A stretch of 64,000 nucleotides of DNA from Gerris lacustris (GCA_951217055.1 OX578277.1:99451511-99515510); one strand, 5' to 3'; shown: positions 10,020 through 22,610, counted from the first letter of the stretch. The notes: generated from the sequence alone by a model not told the origin. Numbers and translations are program-made.

Positions 10020-10629
10020 GTTACCTCCTGCAAAGAGACCAAATTTTCAAAAGTTAGGAGTATCAAACCCTTTTGATATTCCTTGGAAGAAGCTGCAACA
10101 AGAATGGGAATCAGATGAGTTAGTTAGGGTCTACTTAGTATCTCATGGTAAATTGAGCAGCGGGTCACGAATCTATCTTCCTACATCTTCTGACGTAGAA
10201 CACAAGGACAGTCCCCCTGTAGAACCCCAACATCCTGATCCAAACAAAGCTAAGAGAAGTGAAATCAAGCTCAAACATAAACAAACTTTGAGAAGATTAG
10301 CCAAACTAAGGAAGAAGTTACGTTCAAAGGATGTGCCGAAGAATGAATTACCTTCGTCTAAAGATATTGTTGAAAAACATAGAGGTGAAATGGAAGATTT
10401 GTGGTTGGGGGACGTTGACAGTGTGAGGACTGGTAACATCAGAGAAACAATTGGTTTCATTACCGAGGGGAATTACTCTTTGTTGCAAGGTAAATGTGCA
10501 GGTTATGGATACGTTTCTTTAGTCGCTCTTAAATCCCTTAAAGAAACACAGGGAAATGGAAACTGTATTGTTCTTACTCGAAACACTAATTCATTACATT
10601 ATATTTTTGCTGACTTAAAAACAGTTTAG
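10020..10629 (+). CDS. Pop1: POP1 terminal coding exon
   Basis: Starts after tttgtctag and ends at TAG. It opens with LPPAKRPNFQKLG, matching the RRPPAKRPN motif of POP1, then a WKKLQQEWES segment, a basic lysine/arginine-rich stretch (about residues 85-115 of the exon), and the C-terminal module GFITEGNYSLLQGKCAGYGY and LVALKSL. This ends in LHYIFADLK, the counterpart of the conserved C-terminal L-x-Y-R-F-A. The four exons together give 436 codons plus stop, roughly the C-terminal half of the protein. No frameshift. Confidence 0.94.
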
Positions 10630-11100
10630 ACAAGTCGAGTGTCTAGAATGTGCAATTTGAGGGATCTCAAGACACCTGTCTCTTTTATAGCTGTTTGTGA
10701 AAATAAAAAAAGAGGAATGTGAGTAAGTTTTCAAACAGCTACAGCTTTGTTGCAATAAAATGTCTCACACTGAAAAGAAACACACTTATAGACAAACAAT
10801 AGAATTTTCTGTAATTATGGTGAATGTAAGTCAAAATGAATCTTTTTATTGTTTACATCCGCAATAGCTACTATTTAATACCTAATTACTATTTGTAAAA
10901 CAAAAGTGCTCTAAACCAGAGGTTTATTCATAAATTCACTGATGTATCAATTTTTTTTTAGTATCATTCATTACGAGTAAGTTCACAATATTTGTTTGCA
11001 TACAAGTATGATGTATATATAAATAATTAGGCTTATCTTTTATAAATTGTATAGTTTGAATATTGATATATTTTGTGAATAAAAGTATTATCTTAATAAA
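10630..11100 (+). terminator. POP1 3' UTR and poly(A) signals
   Basis: AATAAA hexamers occur at 10754-10759 and, further on, at 11078-11083 and 11095-11100. The sequence is AT-rich and without ORFs. Either cluster could end the transcript; the first gives a 3' UTR of about 140 nt and the second about 490 nt. Confidence 0.5.
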
Positions 11101-11203
11101 TGGCCAGACAATTTTTTGGAAATTTATTAAAGATCATCCACATTTTTTAAAACACATAAACTTGTACCTACTCCTTGAAATATGACGATATTTTGGGCTC
11201 TTT

Positions 11204-11300
11204 TTTAGACTGTTACTCCCCTTATAAAAAACGGAAGGGAGTAACAATCTAAAGAAGGTGTACAGAATGTTCTTTTGACTGTTACTTCCCTTATAAAAAA
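11204..11300. repeat. Family H repeat fragment
   Basis: Contains the unit GACTGTTACTCCCCTTATAAA followed by its inverted form, so the segment can fold into a hairpin. Related copies: about 12040-12110, 30828-31020 and 39045-39296. All share TAACAGTCTAAAGAA next to TACAGAATGTTCTT-like sequence. It looks like the end region of a non-autonomous element. Confidence 0.6.
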
Positions 11301-11619
11301 AATTGGTTTGAGACAACTCAGACTAACTATCTCATCTACAGACATATAATTCGGGTATGCATGTCGATCTGCTAGCTGTTATTGTAAACTGTAAACTCAC
11401 CTTTAGCAGGGTTACTTAAAAACCTTCCAAATGAAGTGAAAGTCCCGCCCGGCACAACTCACTACTCCAATCATCCTTTTAAACTATAATTTATTATGAT
11501 TAACTATTAATTTGCTAAATATTAAATATTTATTGCATTAAGCTCACTTATCTAAACCTACGCGATGCTTAGTTAATTATTTAAAATGCATGCAACAAGT
11601 GGTTGTTTATTTTTTATTT

Positions 11620-12030
11620 CTATCAATATCTCAGAAACTAGATTTTTCCTAGAAAAACGGCTTATATTGTTAGATTCGAATTTAAATGGACTACATTTTA
11701 GCATTTTTAAATCTGCCAGATTCATCTATGGCCGACCTTGTTTCAGCGGATATGCCAAAAGTTTGTTTTTCAACGAGTTTTTGGGGGTTAGCGCCCAAAA
11801 ATGGGGGCTAAAATTCATTTCTCGATTTCGCCTCGGAGTATGATTTTTCTGAACATGTATGCCAAATTTCATCAAAATCGGCCCAGTAGTTTAGGCTCCA
11901 CGCCTCTGCACAAACGACAGACTGCAATTTTTTAAAAACCACTTTTTTGGACTCAAGGGACCTCAAGACGTCCATCAAAATTGAATTTTCGCGCCATCAC
12001 AATACTTTATCTTTATATGAGAAATTAAAA
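11620..12030 (-). mobile_element. Family B repeat copy, partial
   Basis: Reads in the reverse direction of the dimer at 47394-48607: GAAACTAGATTTTTCC, then the shared core ATGCCAAATTTCATC with AATCGGCCCAGTAGTTTAGG, then CCACTTTTTTGGACTC, and the terminal CATCACAATACTTT with TATATGAGAAA. The CAGACGACAGAC tract is reduced. Spurious ORFs across it have no family resemblance. Confidence 0.7.
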
Positions 12031-12517
12031 AAGAAAACAAAAACAGAAGAGTGTACAGAATGTTCTTCTTTAGACTGTTATTCCCCTTATAAAAACGGAA
12101 GTGTGATATTGCTTTGCCCCTGGCCCAAAGTACATTGGACTCTAAACATCACTTTATCTTAATAGTTATTTAGGCAAAGGAATGTATAAATAATTGTACC
12201 TATCCATTCTCTGAAGAAGTACCGTATCTTGTATGTGCTATATTAAGGGTGGAAACACATTTAATAAACCATGTGCAATTCGAGGAGTCCTAAATTGCAC
12301 TCTTGAGGGTTGACCATATAGGACCATATTGTTTTGTAAAATGTTTGTCCCTACCTTCTTTATTTTAGAGAACATATGAAAAAATATTCCAAGTGGCCTA
12401 AAGTTGCGGCTGAACATATTTAACATTCATCATGCATACCAATAATATAACCACTACTCTTTTTGTCTAAGTAATTACAATCTTATGACATTGAAGGAAA
12501 AATTCCCTATTTTTTAG

Positions 12518-12559
12518 GGAAGCTCCCTAAAAAATTGGGGAATTTTTTAGGGAGCTTCC
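12518..12559. repeat. 19-bp hairpin
   Basis: Arms GGAAGCTCCCTAAAAAATT and its exact complement flank a GGGG loop. It lies between two family B fragments; it has no terminator role in a eukaryote and probably marks a small fold-back element. Confidence 0.75.
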
Positions 12560-12850
12560 AGCGGTTACGACGATTTTTATTAAAAAAAAGTCTAAAATGT
12601 AGTCCAGCTAATTATGAAACTAATTGTATGTCGTTTTCCCCGGAAAAATCGAATTCCTGAGGAAATAGCTATATAAATGTAGATGGTGAAAGCACTGGTT
12701 CGATCCCCTGCTGGAGAGGAGTTATTTTTATGGTAAATTTTGATAAAATTTTAAATAATTATCAAATGTATCCATGAAAATTTGAAGTAGCTAATTAATT
12801 GAAAACATTAGATCAAGTAATTATGTAATCATATAATATGAGAAAGTTTA
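12555..12850 (+). mobile_element. Family B fragment with tRNA-like B box
   Basis: Matches the second half of the family B unit (AGTCTAAAATGTAGTCC, then the TATTTTTATGGTAAATTTT part and the TATGAGAAAGTTTA end). It includes CACTGGTTCGATCCCCTGC at about 12693-12711, which resembles a pol III B box (GGTTCGANTCC). Confidence 0.6.
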
Positions 12851-12949
12851 GTATGAATGGACAGGATTTTTAAAATATACTATAAGGGAATACGTATCAT
12901 TGTTGCGGGACTAGCATATTCTCCCTACCGTAGCCTGTGTTGTTTAATA

Positions 12950-13535
12950 TCTATAACTAGGCATCGCGTACTTCTATAAATTTTTGATACAATTAAGAAA
13001 ATCATAATAAGTGATAGTTAAAGAGGATGATTGTAATAGAGAGCTGGGTAGTAGGGCAGAAGGGTATCTTTCTACATATTCCTTAACTTGTGATGCTCCC
13101 ACCATCTTCATTTCAACTATTTTAAAATGTATCAATTCACTACTCACAAACTCCTGCTTGAATCAAGTTGAAATTTTACATGCCTGTTTCAATTGTACTT
13201 TCGACGGTCGACGGTGTATATGAAGTTTTATTAAAGTCGTTATGTTAGAACGTAAGATATCGGTAAAAACAATGATATCGGTAAAAACAATGTTTTCTCT
13301 ATTTTAAACGTTTAGGCCCGCTTTAATTGGTTTTATTATTAAAAAAATGTTTGTTTCATCGAGTAGGTGATGATTGATGATAGAATCTTTTCCCGTCCTG
13401 AAATTCCAATTTTACATTTTAAGCTCACGTTTACGCGAGCGTTGCGTGAGAAAACTCTTAGACGGATAACGCTGTCCAACGAACTTAGCCTGAGCATTAG
13501 TAAAACGAGCATGTAGTAAATTTTGACCTCGCTTC
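12950..13535 (+). repeat. Long family A copy
   Basis: Starts near CTATAACTAGGCATCGCG, passes through a unique block (TTCAATTGTACTTTCGACG, GAACGTAAGATATCGG) also present in reverse at about 36030-36170, and ends in the core with GTCCAACGAACTTAG and a damaged CAAATTTCATC motif. Comparing it with 35700-36175 shows the family is at least 550 bp long. Confidence 0.65.
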
Positions 13536-13593
13536 AATTATGAAAATTCAAACTTACACGTAACCTTCGAATTTATAATACTTTACAACTGCA

Positions 13594-14140
13594 AATCTGT
13601 CCGCCACGAAATCTGCAGTGGAAAATAAAACTGCAAATCTGTCTGCCGTGAACTCTGTAGTGGAAAATAAAACTGCAAATCTGTCTGCCGTGAACTCTGT
13701 AGTGGAAAATAAAACTGCAAATCTGTCCACCGTGAACTCTTTAGTGGAAAATAAAACTGCAAATCTGTCTGCCGTGAACTCTGTAGTGGAAAATAGAACT
13801 GCAACTCTGTCTGCCGTGAACTCTGTAGTGGAAAATAGAACTGCAAATCTGTCCACCGTGAACTCTTTAGTGGAAAATAAAACTGCAACTCTGTCTGCCG
13901 TGAACTCTGTAGTGGAAAATAAAACTGCAAATCTGTCTGTCGCGAATTCTGTAGTGGAAAATAAAACTGCAAATCTGTCTGCCGTGAACTCTGTAGTGGG
14001 AAATAAAACTGCAAATCTGTATGTCGCGAACCCTGTAGTGGAAAAACTACAAATCTGTGCTCCGCGAACTCTGTTTGGGAATATAAAACTGCAACTGCAA
14101 ATCTGTCCGCCGCGAACTCAATTGTCTAGTGGAAACTAAA
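13594..14140 (+). repeat. 42-bp minisatellite, about 11-12 copies
   Basis: Unit: GTGGAAAATAAAACTGCAAA, then TCTGTCTGCCGTGAACTC, then TGTA. Copies differ at a few positions (TGCCGTG or CACCGTG; AATCTG or ACTCTG), and the last three, after about 14010, decay. Because 42 is divisible by 3 and the unit lacks stops, one + frame (14-residue repeat VENKTANLSAVNSV) and two - frames stay open. No promoter, splice or start context supports translation. Confidence 0.92.
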
Positions 14141-14144
14141 ACTT

Positions 14145-15640
14145 CAAATCTGTCCGCCGCTGACAGCTACCCTGTTTGACCAAGATGATGCAATATTACT
14201 GTCCACAGAGCTTTCGGTTTGACCGGGCCTTTTTCCGGGATCAAAAATAAAATCTTCTTGAAATATAAACGACCGCTGATACTGCATATGATTTATTCAT
14301 GTCGTTCTTAGTTTCGAATATCAGTGATGGATGATGGATGGCTAGAAGGAGTAATAAGTTGTAGTCAATATTACATACCTATTAAAATAATATCTTTGAT
14401 TGATATTGTATAAAACTAAAACCAAATTATTATATTATATGTTAAACAAAAAGATAATTAAAAATATTTACACCATTTCTCCTTGTGTCAAATGCAAACA
14501 ATTAAAAACTGTCTCCATAATAGAGAGCAACTGAAGATTTTTTTAAATAAATAAATTTGAATATACATATATTAATTTTTAATTTTCCTTAAGATGACCT
14601 CCATAGGCGCTCCCAGCTCCCATATCTAACAGATATTAATTGGTTACAAAATTTAATTAAAAACGCGTAAATGGTAAATGGAACAATGATAAAAAAACAT
14701 TAATAATTTCAAGATAAAAAGAACTTTTTATATACTACGTTTTTAAATTTTCTGTTGAATCGTATGTAATGTTGATAATATAATTGTTATTGTTATATAA
14801 TATATAATGTTAGTGAAAAAAAAAGTTCCGAATTTATTTAGTTCAAATAAATGACAACCATCTAGAGAGCTAAACCTATAAAAGGACAAATCTTTGTACA
14901 ACGGATCTCCCCAACACCAAATCTAAAGCGTGCCATCAATATATTTGAAATAATATAATCGATAAATAATATAATCGATATTTCCTGTTTTGCTGTCATT
15001 CAATGTTTATCTATCACAAATTTGAGACCCGTCAAAATGAAGATTGCGTAAATATGGGATATGGCAAAACAAATAAAATAACTTGCGGATCTTTTCCGAA
15101 CTAACTTTCTGTACAGCAAAATTTGCTGAAAACCAATTAAATTCTGCTGAAAGATGGCTTAAAGTATTAAAATAATGCATTGTCATCGTGTTCTGTGCTA
15201 TGCTAAAAGTTTCAAATGTCTAGCTATTCGGGAAGTTAGTTAGAAATCGATTGCCATATTTGTACCGGACAAACAAACAAACAAACAAGAAATCAAGCTA
15301 ATAAAAACGTAGTAAAATAGATCAGTAAACTCCAACACTATTTAACATTATAGGGCAACATAACATGTAATAAAATTTGAAATTTTTAAAAATATATATA
15401 ATATTAAAATAGGATCTATTCTCAAAATTCTTATCTGAATTATGTTGCTTTAAATTTTGATTTAATATATAATTTAACAGGGAACATACTTCTACAGGCT
15501 GTTTTCTTATAAACTTTATTATTATGAATGATGATAATTTATGGGGGTAATTTAATATTGATTCCTTCTTTATGTAGGAAGACTACTTACTAAATTATAA
15601 AGTGACGATGAACATCAGCGTACCTGGGAGAGAAATGTTG
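14145..15640. other. AT-rich stretch without a recognised gene
   Basis: No exon-like ORF, tRNA or TIR pair seen. There is a short (CAAA)n tract at about 15272-15290 and a duplicated ATAATCGATA motif near 14957-14982. Confidence 0.5.
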
Positions 15641-15642
15641 AA

Positions 15643-16415
15643 TAAACAGGTCAAGTGTGTGCTAGTCAGCACACGACGAGGGTCAGTATAATAATAATTT
15701 TTTAACCCTTTTTTACCCTAATTGTTTTGAAAAATTATTTTTTAAGTCGCTATATTTTTAAGATGTGTGGGTAGGTACTATACACATTTATGCTAAATTT
15801 CAAAGTGATCGGACGAAAGGTGTAGCAGTGAGAGCATGCGGCAGACGGACGAACGGACAGACACACGCAGGAAAATATAATGGTCCTTGGTTTTGCCTAC
15901 AGACCCTAAACATTTTTTTTTGGAGACCGTGTGGGTATCATATGATGTACGTCGAGCTGATTACAAAAATATAAAATTTTTGGTCATCATAAGCTTGGAT
16001 AGGGCGAGCGTTGTTGAATTTGAAGTGGGTGTGAAAAGTGTCCCCCCCACCTCACTATCTCGCTTATGTAAAGTGCAAAAAATCTGAAAAAATTCCTGAA
16101 CAGTCTTCAACCAAAAGTAAAGATACTACTTTTTGGAGATTTCGAAAAAAAATAATATATATATTGATAAAATAGGTTTTTTTTTTATACAATTGTGCTC
16201 TTTTCGATGTATTTATATGTTGCACTATTTACAGGTTGCAGTATTTATATGCAAAAAATACTTTAACAGAAGTTTATTTATGTGTTTTAAAAATATCAGA
16301 CCCATAGAATAGTTCAAAGTAGGCATTTTGAGCATTTCAAAAAACACCATCAATAGGTACTACTTTAACAATACTGTGTTGCCGACGGACCCTCGCTGTG
16401 TGCTGACTTCTTCAC
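15643..16415. mobile_element. Family C element, rearranged (tail-to-tail)
   Basis: Begins AATAAACAGGTCAAG followed by the hairpin GTGTGCT-AGTC-AGCACAC, which is characteristic of family C. Then comes the core (CTAAATTTCAAAGTGATCGG, ACGAAAGGTGTAG) with a GACAGACACACGCAGGAAAA tail and GGTCCTTGGTTTTGCCTAC. After this a second, oppositely oriented half follows, ending GACCCTCGCTGTGTGCTGAC. Copies at 36601-37317 and 44393-45116 are single units, so this one is a composite of two halves. Confidence 0.7.
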
Positions 16416-17021
16416 ATTATCGCATGATTTGCGTATTTGTTTACATTTAACAAAACTAATTTGCTGCTTGTTTAATTAAAGTAAATGTTTTTTCTGTATT
16501 TATTATTAAAATCCAACAGTTGTAGTTAAAGTAAGGTACGCAACTCGTGCGAAAACTGCATTTTGCTGGGCTCGTGTGGTTTTACTACCTTCGCTATCAC
16601 TCGGGTGCAAACACCCCACTCGCATGCAAAATGCTACATTCCGTACTAGACGCGTAATGTATATATATAATGTATTTTTCATTAGATGGTATTGTTATAA
16701 TTTATAATATTCAATTAATTGCAGTTTGTTTCCTCGAATTACAAGATACCTAAAAAATACCCCATTTTTAGCTGGGTATGCTTATGCTTTTGGTAGTTGC
16801 CTTATGCTTTTGGTAGTTAGTCCGTCCGTCCGTCCGTCGCATCTTGGAGTATATCTCCCGACCTACTAAAGCTATAGACTTGAAATTTGGTATACAAGTT
16901 AAACTTTTTTGTCCAAAAACAGAAAAACAATTGCAGACTTAAACACTCCAAATTTCTGCGATCTGCGATCAATTGCGAATGGATCGCAATATTTTATATT
17001 TTTTTGTAATTTTCAAGTTCG

Positions 17022-17700
17022 GTATCATTTCAAAGGTATTGAAATGTAGATTACATTTATATATCGCGTTTCCAAAATAGCGGCAATTTTACCCCCCAAA
17101 AAATTGAAACAAACCCAAAATGTACCCCCCCCCCTGCACTACCCCATTAGAATAGGTCCTAAAAAAAGGCAAAAATACATAGATATATATCTCTGTGGTC
17201 AAATGAAATTTCCGGGAGTTGATTAAAAAAAAGTCAAATTTTAACATTTTTAGGGGGCCGTAACTATGGAGCCCCAAAATATTTGTAATTTGAAAATTCT
17301 AAGTTGGGTATCATTTTAAAGGTATTGAAATTTGGTTCACAAAAATATATCGTGTTTCCAAAATAATGCCCATTTTACCCCCCAAAAAAATTAAAACAAA
17401 ACGCAAAAAAAAAATGTCCCCCCCCCACGCTATCGCATTAGGACAAGTCCTATAAATAAGGCAAAAATACAAGAATATGTATCTCTGTGGTCCAATGATG
17501 TTTCCGGGAGTTGATATAAAAAAGTAAAATTTTAGGGGGCCGTAACTATGGAGCCCCAACATTTTTCTGATTAGAAAATTAGATGTTGGGTATCATTTTA
17601 TAGGTATTGAAATTTTGTTCACAAATATATATCGTGTTTCCAAAATTGCGTCCATTTAACCCCCCAAAAAATTAAAAAAAAAAAAAAATCCCCTCGCCTA
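17022..17700. repeat. 280-bp tandem repeat, about 2.5 copies
   Basis: The block starting GGTATCATTT with AAGGTATTGAAA recurs near 17022, 17308 and 17588. Each copy includes a C-run (ACCCCCCAAAAAATT), a ...CCCCATTAGGACAGGTCCTA segment and AGGGGGCCGTAACTATGGAG. A preceding (GTCC)n tract and AAATTTGGTATACAAG at 16815-16900 link it to the core shared by families A-D; similar lines occur in element E (46680, 46950). Confidence 0.7.
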
Positions 17701-17832
17701 CTACCCCATTAGGACAGGTCCTAAAGATAAGAAAAAAAAAAAATATATATATATATATTTTTGTTTAAACAAAATAAATAAATAAATAATAATAATGTAC
17801 TCATGAATTCTTATGACCGAAGTAACCCTTAT

Positions 17833-17903
17833 TAACCACCTCTAACCACCTCTAACCACCTCTAACCACCTCTAACCACCTCTAACCACCTCTAACCACC
17901 TCT
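17833..17903 (+). repeat. 10-bp tandem repeat (TAACCACCTC)n
   Basis: Seven perfect units in a row. Simple repeat; no function evident. Confidence 0.95.
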
Positions 17904-18604
17904 TTTAGTAACTTGCTGGCAAGTACTTGACGGGATTTTTCTAATATGTTTAAGAAAATAAACAAAATAGTTCAAATTAAACATAAAATATGTAGTTGGT
18001 TTTGTAATGGCTGATTCCTAGAAGACTATGAATCTCTACACTGTAATGTTTCAACATCTTTCTCCTCCTTTTTTTTTACTAGAGAATTTGCTTTAGTTGT
18101 TTTGATTTTTTTAACTAAGTAAGTTGTCTAGTTTTTTTTTTTTTTTTTGTTAACTCTTTTCTAGAATCCTTCCATTTCTCTTGAAAAACTTATAAAAGTG
18201 GAAGGGGGGGACCAGGTGGGGAGACAGATGTATTTTTTTCAAAACAAGGCAATAGAATTAAAGAATAAAGACAAGACTTTAGTCTTCCGTGGATGTTTCT
18301 TGTGGAAAGATCGTTCTAACGCTTCCGGTTTTAATTTTATTATAATTTTTCTTTTATTGTTAAATCTTGATTCACACATTGTTTTTTATTGGTGATAATC
18401 AAAAGGTTAATTAAATCCCCTTCCTGAAAATTTCACCACCCCACCAAGGTAGTATGAATTATTTCATAATTTTAGGACTAACCGTTATAGGGTGGTTGGG
18501 AGGGGTGTGGGAGCATTTTTTTGGGTGAAATTTTGGCGTTAAAAACTCAATAATGGCGGAAAAAAATTATAATAGTCAAAACATGTTTTATATGTTTGTA
18601 ATTT

Positions 18605-19185
18605 ATTGCTTCCGAGCTTACCGAAGGTAACGGAAGCTATGTGATCGTTCTGAAGAACGAAAAATTCCAAGACAGAAATCCGTTTCAGACATCGGGGAAC
18701 ATTTTTGGTTCCGTGTCTATCTGTCGGTCAGTCTGTCGTTCAATTTTTGCGAACCAACATATCTTAAAAACTACACGTCCATTTTTAATGAAATTTGGGT
18801 GCTAGGTCATAAATAGCCCATTGTTGGTCCCATATAAGTTTCAACCCTCTGCTCTCATTTGTTTCTCTTCCACATGCGCACAAACATAGATTAATTTACA
18901 CCTATAGCTTCAAAAGTACTTATCTGATTTAAATGAAACTTTTGTAGTTTATCGAAAGTAACCCGCAGATGGCCCCAGATTAATTTGAACCGTCTGCGCT
19001 CTTTAACTTTTGCAAAATTTATTCTTTATTTCGTGTAAAAAATCAAAACAATTTTGACAGATTAAAGAAAAAAACGAGGGAAACAATTAAACCAATTAGA
19101 CAATAATTGCTTTTAAAAGCATAAAAATCAAGAAAAGTACGTGGATAGGATGCGAGGAAGCTATGTGCCACACCAATTGGCAGTC
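18605..19185. mobile_element. Family D element
   Basis: One end is the hairpin GCTTCCG...CGGAAGC (inner stem TTACC/GGTAA) at about 18609-18638. The other end is GGATGCGAGGAAGC plus TATGTGCCACACC at 19149-19180. In between are TCTGTCGGTCAGTCTGTCG, TTTGCGAACCAACATATC, CCCATTGTTGGTCCC and CACATGCGCACAAACATA, which recur in all family D copies. No ORF. Non-autonomous element of unknown class. Confidence 0.7.
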
Positions 19186-19564
19186 TATTTCATTAGCTTT
19201 CATTTGATACCCCTCTCAAAAATTAAGAAGAATAAAAAATTATATGCTAAGCACATTTTTGGGCATTGCGCATACGCATATTAAATGTTAAACTCCTCTA
19301 TATTTTTCCCATGTGTAGGGCAAAAAGTTACGCCAGTATTTTAAATTTCAACTCTCTAGCGTGAACGGTGAATATGAATTAAAGTACGACGGACGGACAT
19401 ACACATCACCCTCGGCATAAGGGTTGCGAGGATGATCAATGAAATCCTATAAAGGGAGAAAAAAAGGATAATAAGAAAATCAAACCATTAATTCGGGCTA
19501 GATATCATTATAGAGGATAGACCAATTTACATTCCAATATAAGCGTTAATTAGTACGGACCATA

Positions 19565-19665
19565 TCTCTTGTTTGTGAGATTCGAACCAGACAGTATGTA
19601 CACCTACCTATATGACCTATAAGTCGAGTGAGTTAACCACTGGTTAACGCACTCGACTGAAACCA
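19565..19665 (-). repeat. tRNA-like SINE head
   Basis: On the minus strand the sequence resembles a tRNA: GTGGTTAACTCACTCGAC as an A-box region and CTGGTTCGAATCTC as a good B box 50-60 nt later. Acceptor-stem pairing is not convincing, so this is a tRNA-derived repeat or pseudogene and not a functional tRNA. Confidence 0.45.
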
Positions 19666-19669
19666 CGGA

Positions 19670-22030
19670 GAATAATTGAATTTGGTAACGTTTAGATATC
19701 CGCAGGCTCCATGCACCATAGACTCGTGACTCCATGCAGCCCTTAGCATGGAAAAACATGAGAGATCCATTACCTTGTTGGTTATTTTATTTTTTCTTTA
19801 AAGCTTAGCAATTGATTGTATGACCTCTTTTTTTTTACGGAAATTACACTTTCTTATATTAAATTAAAAAAAAAAAAAAAAATCAAATAATCAATTAATA
19901 TTGACTACTTAACTACACAATCTACAAGAATTTTTGAAAAACCATCCCCACTCCCCTTTCCCACCCCCTAATGTAGAATTTTCGTACTTCTAGGTGAAAT
20001 TTTGCACACTTGACGTTGTTCAAAATAAGACGAAACTCACTTTTTACGTCTGATTTTCAAATTTAATACTGTTTCTTGACTAATAAAATTGATCAACCTT
20101 TTTTACATTGAACTTTTGACATATGTGAAAAAGAAATGAAGCCTCTTATCACTGCTTAAAGCCCAAGTAACGCCGGCTACTTGAGCTAGTTATTAAATAA
20201 ATACAGTGTACTAAAATAAATAGAAACTCATTTTCATTGGATAGACTTTAGATAATTTAACTTTGTTTAAAATGATTTTCTTACCTCTGATATTTTGATA
20301 TCCTCTAACATCCTTTTACTTGTACGTACGTTTGAATTTCACTTTCTTAAACAAAAACATGAAGAGAACTATGAATTAAAATAAAGTATTTGTAGACGAA
20401 GTTGTCGTTTTAGAGTAAAAACTTTCCAAAAAATATTAACCATTAAATTACCTGTTTTAACTATTTAATACAATGAATAAATTAATGAAGAAAAATCCGA
20501 AAGTTAACTTTTTTAAAACGAAGTTGGTGACGTGGTAGATTCGTCGAAAAATGAACAAAAAGAAAGCCTAACAGCTGATCCAAAAATAAGGGTAGACAAC
20601 TCCTGCATGCGAAATATTTTATTTTCATCGATTATAATATTACCTATTTTTAACAATAAAAATATCAGTGTGTTAAAACTATTCTTTATTTTTAAGGAAA
20701 AATATTTCAATTAAATAATGAAAAAGAAGAACTATTCTAGAAAATTTAATTTTATTGTTGGCAACATTGTATTTATCATTATGGTTATCTAAATTGTAAT
20801 AATTTTTATTCCTCAGTTTTCTTATCCGCGCCATTTTGTTAATGTACTTAATTGTACTAAATTTAAGTTATCGTTTTAAAGGTTTTGCCGGTAATATTAG
20901 TTTGCTGTTGCCGTTACTTTTCTAGCTGAACTAATGTTTTATTATGTATATAATACTAATACGTAATAACGATGTCAAAGTAATATTTATTCAGTGCGGT
21001 AAAGCCAACTTAAAGGAATTTTGCTTTAAAGGTACGTAGTAACTTTCGTATATTTTTTCACCATTTAGTTTGTAAGTTGTTATTTCATGTTATAGTTAGT
21101 TCATATCCATAATATGCCAAATTTTATGAATGTAGATTTGTTTAATCTGAACTTACATACTCGTGTGTTCGTAATCTATATTCAATAACTTCAATATTAC
21201 TGCCTCTTAAATTATAATCGATGTTAGATTCAAATTATATTCATAGCTGTTTCAATGCAATCAAGTCGACAGAACCGATATTTATTTGTGTTCTTCATTT
21301 AAACAATTAGAAAAATGATTTTGAAGGAAACATTAAATATCATGGAATAGGTGAAACCAAGTCATGCTGTATGTTAAGTATGTATTTTCAATTAAATTGG
21401 CGTGTAATTTTATAAAATTATAGTTTATACTAAGATATAATATATTTCATCTAAAATATTCAATTTGTGTAAAAACTTTACGGTGAGCGTTATCTATTGA
21501 AATTTAGAATATTGGGTCATATGATTGTCAATTGTTTCCCCGCCTGTTGCTCATAGTAGGAGAACTACTCGCGCCTGTAGAGTGTGTTTTCATTGGTTCC
21601 CGCTCTTTATTTCCCGCCGGTTTCTTCAAATGGGAGAAATGTACGCTATCCAGAAGAGGGAAAGAACTTCTTTAAGTAAAAGCGCTGGAAAATCAAAGTT
21701 TTCATTGGCTCCCATTGTTTCTTACCTCTGGTTTCTTCAAACCCATCATTCAATCGATGAAAAAGTCTTGCGTGTTGGTGGCGGAAACTGTAGCAATGTT
21801 GCTCCATTTTCCTTTATTGATAATTAAATATTTGTAAAATGTACTTTACTTGGGGCAAAGCTGCCTAGCCGGCTCGTATCCAAGCATCCTGGCAATCATC
21901 TTCCCTACATCATCACTTTACTCTACATTATCTAATAGATAAGGACAGGGATAAATCATTCTAATAACATGTAGTGGAATCTGGGTTGCCCCTAGGCCGC
22001 GATTGCATGAAAACAAACTTCCCTTTACAT
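19670..22030. other. No recognised gene; weak promoter-like signals
   Basis: Mostly AT-rich. Two stretches stand out. At 20991-21031, TCAGTGCGG resembles an arthropod initiator and is followed by 40 nt ending CTTTAAAG|GTACGT, which would suit a non-coding first exon. At 21520-21800 the base composition rises and inverted CCAAT boxes (CATTGGTTCCC, CATTGGCTCCC) and TTCCCGCC motifs occur, as in some promoters. The 100-codon ORF across 21525-21827 matches nothing I recognise. Confidence 0.3.
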
Positions 22031-22610
22031 GGTACGGATCCCCTAAGTTTCATTAATTTATCTCAAACCGTTCAAAAGTTAAGAGGAGGGGGGGGGGGAG
22101 GCTTTTGGACCACCCTGTATATTATAAAAGTCAACGTATGTGTGTGTGTGTGTATGTTCTTTATACAAATCTAAAGTTTTAGTCCGATCTCGATGAAAAT
22201 TTGCACACTTGACCTTCAAATCAAAGTGAAGGTCACTGTCTACATACATTTTCTTAAAGCTCTTTGAGAGTACAGTAATTGTGGTTTTGTACAGTTTTGT
22301 CATATTTTCATTGACCGAGCGAAGCGAGGTCTCCGTTTTAACTCGACCGTTTGGCATTTCGTCTGTGTGTCTGTCTCTCTCTTAATTTTTGTAAATCGAC
22401 TGTCTTTGCGAGGAAGGCCGCAGGCCGACCGAGCTCTGATGTGGGGCGGGGGGACGCAACTTCATTGTCTGTCGAATGGGGGAGGAGGGGTAAATATTTT
22501 CTTTATTTTAAGGCGCCGCGGCAAAAAAAAAAAAAAAAAAATTATACCCCGACTCTTGATTTTCAGAAAAATTTTGAGTTGGTAATATCAAAATCGGTTA
22601 GGAACCTTAA

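Noticed and set aside
12518..12559. Rho-independent-like terminator hairpin
   Set aside because: The context is eukaryotic; such terminators do not apply, and the hairpin lies among repeat fragments.
13618..14139. 173-codon ORF of 14-residue repeats
   Set aside because: Entirely explained by a 42-bp minisatellite without stops; no start or splice context.
17833..17903. TAACC-containing repeat as telomeric sequence
   Set aside because: Arthropod telomeres are (TTAGG)n; here the 10-bp unit TAACCACCTC only shares five bases per unit and sits in mid-arm repeats.
21525..21827. 100-codon ORF
   Set aside because: It lies in a GC-richer stretch with CCAAT-type motifs and has no recognisable domain or splice partner.
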